From: Casuarius casuarius | Lineage: Eukaryota > Chordata > Aves > Casuariiformes > Casuariidae | Direction of reading: 5' to 3' | Length of the DNA stretch: 64,000 bases | Assembly: GCA_003342895.1 (NCBI GenBank) | Contig: PTFA01000369.1 | Location: 427,829 to 491,828, forward strand | In this document: one piece after another, positions 52,123 to 64,000 of the stretch | Layout of the letters: each line of letters opens with the position of its first letter | Numbering within the stretch: position 1 is the stretch's first letter | Program-made: the position numbers and the translations under genes | The notes under the pieces: model-generated | What the model was told of the DNA's origin: nothing | Databases searched by the model: none | The model's input: only the letters and a program-made list of their open reading frames with translations

Positions 52123-53499
52123 TAGAGCATTAATACATACCTCCTGAATTTCAGCAGCCAAGATTAAATTGTGCTTAAGAAAAGGTTAGGATGAAAAATT
52201 GATCTCTTCCAAACATACCACCTTATTCCTAAGCCTTGTGTTTTCTGAGTTCTCTGTCCTTTCCATGTCAACATTACATTTTACTGTAGCCAGCACTTCA
52301 GAGCCAGGAGGGCACAAGCTGTGCCTCTTCTGCCTCATTCACCATCAGCAGAATTGCCAGTAAGTTCCAAAATCTTTATTGTTTCTGATGGTTTGTGACA
52401 TCCCATGAGGCCATGGGAACATAGCTCCATTTTCAGTATCTAATCAGGCTTCCAGAAGCAGAGCTGTAAAAGATTTGGGTTTGATTTGTAAACTGGGTTG
52501 TGTGGTATGAAACTCCTTGACTGAGGATAATTACAGAACATCAAAAGATGTCATTTTATAAGCACATTCCTGCTGTAGTAGGTAACAATACCTACATCTG
52601 TCCTTTGACTTTCCCTTTTTGGCTTGCAAACATAGTGAGATCACCCCAGCATTGTTGCAATTACTGCCTTTGATAAACAAACAGAGTTACTTTGATATTT
52701 CTAGTGTTACTTTAGAGTAGTCCATATATTTCCTCTTTTGGACATTGCAAATATTACAGTAGTTTAGTAGTTTAGTTATCTAAAGTATTTACTAAGACAA
52801 CTGAGAAGTTTTTTAAGGAGTTGCAAGTATACAGTATTTCCTGTAGCAGTAAGGTAGCATAGGCATGCATCTACTTTTTTTGTCTCAGTCGTTTCATTAA
52901 CATGTCTTAAGCTGTATGTGCAAGACATTAGCCCACCTCCTTGCTAAATTACATTAACTTTTATTTGCTCAGAGTCAATATGACTTTCTTACAGTGCACA
53001 TAGGAAGAAGTAATGATCATAAGCATGGCAGAATTTGGCCCTTCCTGAGTCACCTCATATTATTACTAACTATTTGCAGGTTAATTCAGAGGGAGCATTC
53101 ATGGAGGAAAAAACTGGGCTTTCCCCAGGTTGTATAAACACTATATGATTTTAGTCAGTATAAGGTCAGGCACAGAATTTTTTTAATTAGAAAATTAATT
53201 GTTTTTTGTTTTTAGTGCTGAAAATCCATCATCTCTTTTCAGGTCTTAATTTTCTTTCTTGGATCTTATGCCAAATAAACACGGTTTAAATTTACATTTT
53301 TCTGTGATTTTTAATGATAAACCTCTCCAGTTAGTGGAGTGAAAATTGTCATGTTTTAGGGTCCCTCTTTATTTTCTGTGCACCATTGCAGCAAAGTTTC
53401 CTACGGTGACTCCTCACTTTCCCTTTGCAGTGATTCTAAAAGGCATGTGGTCTCCTCTTGATGTTCATTCTACCTTCTCTCCTCCTTGTTTTTTTCCTG

Positions 53500-53516
53500 T
53501 TTTTTTTTTTTTTTTT
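53500..53516. repeat. T homopolymer, 17 nt
   Basis: A plain T run in intron sequence, not followed by an AG or any exon I can recognise. Confidence 0.8.
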
Positions 53517-54118
53517 GACCTAGAGGCTTGCCAGGACATTTAACCCTCAGCTCTCTCTGGTGGTCCTGTCCCTAAGCACGTTCTACCTCGCAGCCCAACA
53601 AAATGTGCTTGACGGAGGCTGCTGCCTGTGCTGGCTGCAGCTGTTTTCCCCCTTGGTGCTGAATGCTGTTGGCAGCCAGTCACAGACGGAGCTCAAACCA
53701 TCCTCAGCAATTTATGCGGCCACTTCCTGCATATTTCTCACAAGAGAATTTCTGGAGCAGAATTCATTCCTTTCTCGCCCAGACTTTTTGATCCTGCTTT
53801 GGAAATCAAATAAAGGCTTTCAGACCAGTGCTTCTTGCATGACTCTAGGTGCTCGAAACAGAAATTGGGACTGCACCGTGGTCGTTACAGGGTGGTAGCT
53901 GTGGGACTGGGCTGAGACCTGGCCTTTGAAAGGGTATCGGCTGCTCCATGTTTTCACTGTCATTGTGGGCTGCTCCACAAAACGGTATTGCCATGTGTAC
54001 CAGAGGGAACTGCTTGCCTTGCCTCTCAAATGTAAAGTGGCATGTATTCAGTTTCCTAACAAAGAACCCACAGCCTCGAGATCTGCGATATTTAAGGAAT
54101 GGCTTCTGGTTGAAATGC

Positions 54119-54143
54119 TTTTTGTTTGTTTGTTTGTTTATTT
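54119..54143. repeat. (TTTG)n short tandem repeat
   Basis: Five TTTG units then TTTA, in intron sequence. Confidence 0.85.
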
Positions 54144-54563
54144 CGTACCTCAGCTTTTATTTGGTTATCCCAGCTTCCTGGAGTCTGACATTAACAGAGT
54201 AAAAGATTGTTTCTGTTTTTTTTATTTATTCCTTTATAGATCTGGCTGTTGGTTGAGGCTGCCAGTTTTCTGGCTTATTGGATTGTGGCTTGTGTCCTGT
54301 TCAAGGCACTGAATAGAATAAATGACACTGCAATCCTAAAGCAATGTAGTTTAGCACATAAATGAAATGGGATGTGGGAGCCATTGTTTAAAGGACACTG
54401 TGAAAACCTAAAGAAGTGCTTAAATTGCTTAAGTCTGTGTTGAAGCTTTTTGTAGGAATTGCATCTGAAGTACAGAAGAAATATTGTTGTGCTGCTAAGA
54501 TCACTCAGATGAATGCAGGCAGGGTCTACAACCAAACAAAATCCTTATCTGATTTCTCTGCAG

Positions 54564-54698
54564 ATTCACCCAGGCCTGAAAAGAGAGAAACCAAATGTCC
54601 CATCCCCGGATGTGATGGCACAGGGCATGTGACTGGGCTGTACCCTCACCACCGCAGTCTCTCAGGCTGTCCACATAAAGTTAGAGTGCCACTAGAAA
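54564..54698 (+). CDS. ST18: ST18 coding exon 5 (first CCHHC zinc finger, residues 359-404)
   Basis: 135 nt. The acceptor is GATTTCTCTGCAG and the donor CTAGAAA|GTGAGT. It encodes [11 protein letters not shown] and then a complete family finger: Cys370, Cys375, His380, His388 and Cys394 in the pattern C-P-x-P-G-C-x-G-x-G-H...H-R-S-L-S-G-C. His387 precedes His388; the ligand is inferred from the family's HRS position. This is ST18's first finger and corresponds to finger 2 of MYT1/MYT1L. In the family, tandem fingers such as this one and the next bind AAGTT-type DNA. The codon at each edge is split in phase 1. Confidence 0.98.
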
Positions 54699-58254
<3,556 letters not shown>

Positions 58255-58359
58255 TCTTTCTGGTTGTCCAATTGCTGCAGCTGAAAAGTTGGCAATGTCC
58301 CAGGAAAAAAACCAGCTCGAGTCTCCAAAAGCTGGGCAGTGCTATGATCAGACTCACAG
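58255..58359 (+). CDS. ST18: ST18 coding exon 7 (second finger, second half, residues 434-469)
   Basis: 105 nt. The acceptor is TTGCTTTTAAACAG and the donor CACAG|GTAGGC. It begins with the split Ser434 and LSGCP, so Cys438 completes the finger. IAAAEKLAMSQEKNQLESPK follows, then GQCYDQTH, with Arg469 split across the next junction. It matches human ST18 (CPIAAAEKLAMSQDKNQLDSP, recalled). A CA-rich, Gln/Ser-rich linker starts here. Confidence 0.97.
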
Positions 58360-59794
58360 GTAGGCGTCCTCCTCAGCTAGTGTCTCCAAGGTATTTCTAC
58401 ACAAACACTGCTGTTCAGTCTTCAGGTCTTTCACCCATTTCTTAGCTATTGAAGTAAACTCATGTTAGCAAGATGATTGTCTGCAAAGATAGGTAACTTG
58501 ACCGTATCTTAGAATTATCAAGCAGCATTCTGGTGGTCCTTGTGAGTATGGCTGACATTAAAAGACTACATTTATATCTTTTGAAAAGCAATCAAATTAT
58601 TCTAGTAAATCTTAATTCAATGTAAGTAGTGCAATCAACGGTTCTCAAATGTCTTTCTCCAGTAAACCAAATCTCCTATCTTGAGAAAATGTTTTAAAAC
58701 ATTTTCTCCGACAGTTCCTTTGTTATAATATTTTGGCCACTGAAACTTGATTAAAGATCTTTTTGATATTTTTACACTTTTAGCTGCACAATCCTCATTT
58801 ATTTTGTGATTCTTTTCAAAGGAATTTTCCACCGATCCCAAGTGGTATGTAATACTCATATTGCAGGTGTCTGAAAGGGTTGAGAACTCTGCTTATTCTT
58901 TTTCCCCACCATTAATTAATTCATATTTTTAGTTGCTTTATTTTAAGTTTATTGGTTTAATTAGTTTAATTTATTTTTTATACAATGTCATCAAAAAGGG
59001 GAAACAATTTTTATTGTAGTTCTATTTTGTTTAAGAGTTATATACACCCTACAGACATGCATAATTTGCACATCATTGGCACCACGACCATTACAACCTA
59101 TTATATTCAGGTCTATTTGGGGACACTTTAATTTGTGGATTATTGACATGATCAGCTCTAATGGTTCCTTCAGAGCCATTACAGAATATTATGTCCATGT
59201 GTCTGCCAGCCGCACGTGCCTTAACTCTACATATGAAAAGTCCTTAGGAAATTACTAAAGACAAGTAGTTACTGAACAGTAGCTAAATGGAATAACACAC
59301 TGTGAATCATTATTTCCTCCCAAATAGCAGAGGCAATTATTTTGGATCATCTTATATTATATTTATATAATATTCTTTCACAGTAAAGTGAGAACAGTCC
59401 TGATCCATAACACTGCAAGCCTTGTGTCCAGCAAAAGTCCGGGCAACCTTTAGGAAAAAGAAAGGAAACACCATCCTACAGTGGAAATCTAGAACTAAAT
59501 CAATATCTTCCTTGTAAATAGCCTGCAGCATTACTAGAGAATAGTAGATTTTTTAATGACTACAGCTTTGAACTTGTCAAAGTACTCTTCAACTACTAGA
59601 TCACCCATAATGATTATATTATTTATTTCTTATATACACCTATATACACCAAACCAATAGGTTTTACATGTGATAAAAGCACTTGCTGATACTGAGATGC
59701 AACTATATCCTTTTTTTTCAATAGAAAGTCATTTAAAGATAATCTTGTTTTGCCATTCCTGTCTTTCTCATTCTTTTCCTCATTCTCCCTGCAG
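58360..59794 (+). other. ST18 intron (coding exon 7 to 8), 1.4 kb
   Basis: GTAGGC to TTCTCCCTGCAG, phase 2. It includes a perfect 26-bp palindrome at 58683-58708. Otherwise AT-rich intron with nothing recognised. Confidence 0.85.
58683..58708. repeat. Perfect 26-bp palindrome
   Basis: GAGAAAATGTTTT (58683-58695) is directly followed by its exact reverse complement AAAACATTTTCTC (58696-58708), without a spacer. By rough estimate such a palindrome is unlikely by chance in a window this size, even allowing for AT bias. The role is unknown. Confidence 0.9.
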
Positions 59795-60000
59795 GACAAA
59801 TTTGACTAAGCAGCCTGAAGTAGCTCAATACAATTACAGAACTTCACAGCCAGTCACATCCTCCAGAGCCGCCCTGACGAAAGAACAGGAGAAGTTTGGG
59901 AAAGTACCATTCGATTATGCCAGCTTTGATGCACAAGTCTTTGGCAAACGCACAATGGCACCAGTGGTGCAAGGACGAAAGACACCCCAGTTCCTCGAAT
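59795..60000 (+). CDS. ST18: ST18 coding exon 8 (central region, residues 469-538)
   Basis: 206 nt. The acceptor is TTCTCCCTGCAG and the donor CTCGAAT|GTAAGC. It encodes R-TNLTKQPEVAQYNYRTSQP, then the conserved KEQEKFGKVPFDYASFDAQV and FGKR, then VVQGRKTPQFLE. The EKFGKVPFDYASFDAQVFGKR stretch is strongly conserved between MYT1-family proteins and belongs to the central region that follows the finger pair (from family knowledge). It is likely a protein-interaction segment. The divergent first 25 residues fit a disordered linker. Confidence 0.97.
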
Positions 60001-60169
60001 GTAAGCTTGAGATTCCATTTTATATTGAAAGATGAGCAAAAAGCCTTTTTTTTGCTTGCTCGCTTGTTCCACTTTCAAACTTACAAGATTCAAAGAATCT
60101 CTATAGGAAACTTCTGTAACTGCTTGTGGCCAGAATGCTAAAATAATCAGTAGTGATTAAAAGGTTTAT

Positions 60170-60213
60170 TTTCTTTCTTTTTCTTTTTTTCTTTTTACTT
60201 TTTCTTCTAAAAG
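60170..60213. repeat. CT/T-rich low-complexity tract
   Basis: TTTTCTTTCTTTTTC-type pyrimidine tract in intron, not next to an exon. Confidence 0.7.
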
Positions 60214-60978
60214 CAGTTATCGGGTGAAGGGGAGAGTAAAAAGAAATGATTTACTTTTTATCTGTCACTTTCCCCCTTGCCTAAACTGTGATATCTTTAT
60301 TCATGTGATATCATGCTGCCATGAGAAGTCCCATTGAATATGTCTACACAAGACATTATGAACAGTAGTACAGAGATATCAAAGTTAGCTTTTAAAAGGC
60401 ATTTTAGATATCTTTCAGCTACATCAGTACAGTATTCTTGCTTTCTAGAGAACCATGTGGCTCAGCTGCACTGCTTCCAGGCCTCAATTTAATTCATTTT
60501 GATCTCAGATACTTCTGCACTATACCTTATTTGTAGCACAGACATATCCAGGGAAGCAAATTATTAGCTCTCTTACGTCAATGAGATGCCCCTGCTTGCA
60601 TCACTTACAGATTTGCTGGAGTACTACTCTGTACAAATGAGATATCACAGTGTGAACACTTATTGCTTATTGCAGATAATCTTCAGAATCTGCATGGGAA
60701 ATATCAGCAAGATTCTGCCATTATTTTAACCATTACAAAATACTCTTGAGTTAAAAGTAACAAACAATTCAGTTGCTATGAGGGAAGTGGAAAAAAGGGG
60801 TTTGTTATGCCATATTGGGGTTCGGGGGAAAATAGATTCAAAGCCATGTGATGAAAAACTGTCTAGTTTTTTTTGATGAAAAATATAGTAAATAAGAAAA
60901 AAGGAAAAACAAATTACATCCCACTTATCCCAACAAAGGAGAACTTTCATAGTAAGGTGAACAGAAAAGCAGAAATTA

Positions 60979-61091
60979 TATATATGTATTTATTTATCTG
61001 TGTGTGTGCATGTGTATGTGTGAGAGAGAGTGTATGTGTGTATATATATATATAATGTATGTATGTATCTATGTATTTGTATATATATAAA
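60979..61091. repeat. Compound simple repeat (TA, TG, GA, TGTA units)
   Basis: Mixed short tandem units: TATATA, TTTA, TGTG, GAGAGA, TATATATA and TGTATGTA in succession. Slippage-prone intronic sequence. Confidence 0.85.
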
Positions 61092-63094
61092 TACCCATTT
61101 AAAATTGTAAATGCAAAGTAGATATTTATCTGGCCTGGAAAATCAGTTTGTTAAATGTAAGCAAATATGTGCACTGCCAGCTACTTGGGTGGAAGATTTT
61201 CCAATTTTGTATGTAAAATTGCATATTCCCTATTAGCTGTCACTTTGCACAGATGCATGTCTATTTCACAGGTTCATTTCAAGGAAAAAATGATTGAAAT
61301 GTTTTTATACAAATGCAAAGCCGTACATATGCAATTTATGTATAATGTATATCAGAGCTGAAGTTTACAGCATGTTGTTCTTGTAAAGATTGCACAGCAT
61401 ACAGCTACTATTTTAATGGAAAGGTGAAAGTAAAAGAGCAGGAGAGTGTTCTGACTATGCAGATATACAAAAGTTGCCAATAAGAAGCTGATGATGTAGA
61501 GACTGATTCAGCATCCTATGTAAATAAGTAGCTAGCCCAAAGTCCATCATTAGTCCTCTGTGGATTCTGCATTCATAAATTTGATTTGTTGGCAAAACAA
61601 ACATCCTTCATAGCCTGCTTTTTTTGGTCTTTTAGAGTGGGTAATGGAAGATGCACCTTTTTGCTCTTTAAATATCATTTGAAGTTAGCTGTAGTAACTG
61701 CTAAAAATGTAGACCCTCTTGCTCATGCTCCAGTTTTACAGCAGGGTAAGTAAAATCCTTTTTCATTTGCACTGAAGAAAGGGAGAGCTGAATGATCAGG
61801 CTCTTACGCACTGCTCCACTGAGATGCCTCCAGTGTTTAGAAAAACTGAATATGGCATTCACCTACAGTCAGTGCACACAAACAAGCATTTCTCTCAAGG
61901 CATCCTAGGTTTGAGGAAAGATGAGCTCTTCAATGTCTTGTGTAGGTCATAGCATTAGAACGTACTCAGCCATAGCAAAAGGATCCAGGGGATCCAGACC
62001 CTTGGGGCTCAGATCTTTATGTGGTGAGCAGATGGCTATACACAGAAATATTCTTGGTGTATCTGGGTGTAGGCTGAGAAATTGGATTTTGCTTAGTTTA
62101 TCTTTGTAGAACACTGTGAGAGCTACAGACAAAAGAAATGATTATTGCTTAGTAAGAGCTGAGATTGTGATGCTGTGTTTTCCCTGCAACAGTTAATGAC
62201 ATCTCAAACCCCCAAATCCAGAACAAAGATCCCAGTTCTTTCTACCTGTTTTGGAGTAAATGCTGACGATGAAGGGAAAAACACAGAACCACATACTCCA
62301 CTTTTGTCTGTGAAAGTGCTTTTCTGTTCACCTGTACGTTAGTTTTTCATTCTTAACTGATCTATTTGTGTTCAATAAAGCTACATATTATTCCAGATGA
62401 TATCAAACATAAAAAGGTGAGCTAAGACCAATTTTATTCTGAATGTTCATTGTTGGGGTTTTCTAATTGATTAAGGTTAGATCTAAAATACTAAAAACTT
62501 TCATGAAAACAGGACTGAATATTCCTAACAGGTAATGTTCTTATCTGACTGCTGTCAGTTTGTTCAAGAGCTTCATCTTGTTCACCTTACTCCTATAAGC
62601 AAAGTAATTTGAAAAATAGAATTATTCATTTAAGTAGGGCAAGCAGTGTTGATTTGGCTAAGACTGGATAAGTCATTGGGTTTTTTTTTTCACAACAGAG
62701 CTCCAAGAGGAAACAGTTATAAGGATACAATTACAATTGCATTTGCCCACCAGTGTTATCAGGTCAAGACTGATAGCGCACTAATCCTTGTTCAGTCTTT
62801 CCTTGGACAACATTGCTTTTAATGCCTGAGTAAGGAGTGAGTAAAATCTGAGTGAAAGTCTCAGATGCTTTTGTTGTGAGATGTGTATATAGCAAAGGTA
62901 TTTTTCTGGTAAAAATCAAATTATCATGTTTCTGAACCCACTTTTACAGCAAGCCTTTATAACCTATAGGAAATTGATTGTTTTAAATGTATTCTTTGAA
63001 TATTTTAATGTATGAAATTATAGTCTGTGAAAGAAAACTATTTAATGAGAAAAATCGCATACATGCAATTGCTAATCAACTCTCTCTTCAACAG

Positions 63095-63306
63095 CAAAGC
63101 ATTTTTCAAATCCAGTGAAATTTTCTAATCGACTGCCTAGTGCTAGCGCCCACACACAGAGCCCTTGCCATGCCAACTCTTATAGCTACGGTCAATGTAG
63201 TGAAGACACCCACATAGCAGCAGCTGCTGCTATCCTGAACCTTTCCACCCGCTGCAGGGAAGCAGCAGAGATCCTCTCCAACAAACCACAGAGTCTGTCT
63301 GCCAAG
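63095..63306 (+). CDS. ST18: ST18 coding exon 9 (central region, residues 538-608)
   Basis: 212 nt. The acceptor is TCTCTTCAACAG and the donor GCCAAG|GTAGGG, phase 0. It encodes S-KHFSNPVKFSNRLPSASAH, then SYSYGQCSEDTHIAAAAAIL and NLSTRCREAAEILSNKPQSL. The AAA[AT]AILNLSTRCRE motif is a family hallmark that precedes the EVDENGTLDLSM segment, which would be in the next exon outside this window. The coding total to this point is 1,824 nt (608 codons), with the protein incomplete. Confidence 0.97.
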
Positions 63307-64000
63307 GTAGGGTAGTCCAAGAACCTGGAGGGTGTGCTAGCTACTGAACTGTGCGAATAAACTGTCTTTCATGTTAGTGACTGCATTAAATACCCAAAAA
63401 GGAGGCTTCTGTTTGCATGCTCTTTTGAAGAGAGACAGAGAAAAAATGGGTAATGTAGTGACCGATTCTGATACAAATAAATAAATAGGAGGAATTATGT
63501 TCTAACCCTCTTCATAACTGAACCCTAAATACAAGGGGGGTGCTTTGTGGGAGGGAAAGAGAAGGATATTTGAAATCCAGCAACAATTTGTGGTGGATAA
63601 TGAGTTAGATCTGTTTAAAGAGGGAATTTTCCTCCCTCTGAAACCTGTCACAAGCGATTGTTTTGGAGGCTGCTAAAAAAAATCATGTGATTACTCAAGG
63701 TGATGTATTTCTCGCAGTGGAATGAAACTATACCTATTGAGTCTGTTGTGTTCTGAGCTTGTGACAGCTTTACAAGGTGCGGGGAGGGAAACAACAACTG
63801 ACTTCAGTAAAATTCTCCCTTCTGCTCGTGAGAAAGAGGAGAATCAGGCTCACAGCATTTGGAGATAGATAATTTGTGCAAGTCTGTCATAATGGAAAGC
63901 TGCCTAATATCGTAGATGTTTGTGTGGCTTTCATGTTTTGGTTTCTGCTCTGCGTTTCCTCACAGATCTTTATGATTTACAAATGGTACTGTGTGAGCTA
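63307..64000 (+). other. Start of next ST18 intron, truncated by window
   Basis: GTAGGG onward with no further exon to the window edge. The remaining four zinc fingers and C-terminal coiled coil of ST18 are expected to the right. No repeat is recognised. Confidence 0.85.

Larger units (their letters stand above)
51814..54563 (+). other. ST18 intron (coding exon 4 to 5), 2.7 kb
   Basis: GTAAGG to GATTTCTCTGCAG, phase 1. It holds a CT-rich tract at 52064-52122, a T run at 53500-53516 and a TTTG repeat at 54119-54143. A block at 53560-54100 is richer in GC and CpG than its surroundings. The 112- and 128-codon ORFs in that block resemble no known protein. Confidence 0.85.
60001..63094 (+). other. 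ST18 intron (coding exon 8 to 9), 3.1 kb
   Basis: GTAAGC to TCTCTTCAACAG, phase 1. It contains a T/C-rich tract at 60170-60213 and a compound TG/TA/GA simple-repeat block at 60979-61091. No other exon or gene is recognised. A CAATAAA-like hexamer near 62375 is not at a gene end and is not called. Confidence 0.85.

Noticed and set aside
53560..54312. 112- and 128-codon ORFs between exons 4 and 5
   Set aside because: No domain or homology recognised. The elevated GC makes long ORFs likelier. Kept only as part of the CpG-block finding.
62370..62385. CAATAAA polyadenylation-like hexamer
   Set aside because: It lies within an intron with coding sequence continuing at 63095, and there is no sign of a terminal exon.

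Overview
This window is vertebrate nuclear DNA, most likely from a bird or another sauropsid. The evidence is AT-rich non-coding sequence with few transposons, exons of 31 to 798 bp bounded by GT...AG introns, and one degraded CR1-type LINE 3' end of the turtle/archosaur kind. There is no operon, CRISPR array or prokaryotic gene. Species cannot be fixed from the sequence alone.

The only gene I can support is ST18 (suppression of tumorigenicity 18, also called MYT3 or NZF3). It is the third member of the MYT1/MYT1L/ST18 family of CCHHC zinc-finger transcription factors and lies on the plus strand. Nine coding exons join without a frame break into 1,824 nt, or 608 codons. They run from the initiator ATG at 29299 to a phase-0 donor after 63306. 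From memory the human protein is 1,047 aa, so this is roughly the N-terminal 60 percent. The other four zinc fingers, the C-terminal coiled coil, the stop codon and the 3' UTR lie beyond the right edge.

Layout: 1-22530 has no recognisable gene and is probably upstream or 5'-UTR intron sequence. 22531-22637 is a probable 5'-UTR exon, or possibly an N-terminal extension. Coding exons 1 and 2 (29299-29353 and 31267-31297) encode the family's RTRSKG N-terminus. A 15.3-kb intron leads to exon 3 (46612-46802), which carries a basic, NLS-like segment. Exon 4 (51016-51813) is the long acidic/serine-rich region. Exon 5 (54564-54698) holds one complete CCHHC finger, and exons 6 and 7 (56538-56628 and 58255-58359) share a second. 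Exons 8 and 9 (59795-60000 and 63095-63306) start the serine-rich central region that separates the finger clusters. All introns begin GT and end AG.

The rest is intron with microsatellites, a 53-nt T homopolymer, a 41-bp tandem duplication, a few ancient repeat fragments, several inverted repeats (one a perfect 26-bp palindrome) and stretches that look like conserved regulatory DNA. The observations I rate highest are these. The edges of exons 2 and 3 sit exactly where the family's first zinc finger has been lost. The 5' exon is open in frame for 36 codons into the start ATG. A CpG-enriched block just upstream of the first finger exon could be an internal promoter. I found no evidence of a new biological system.
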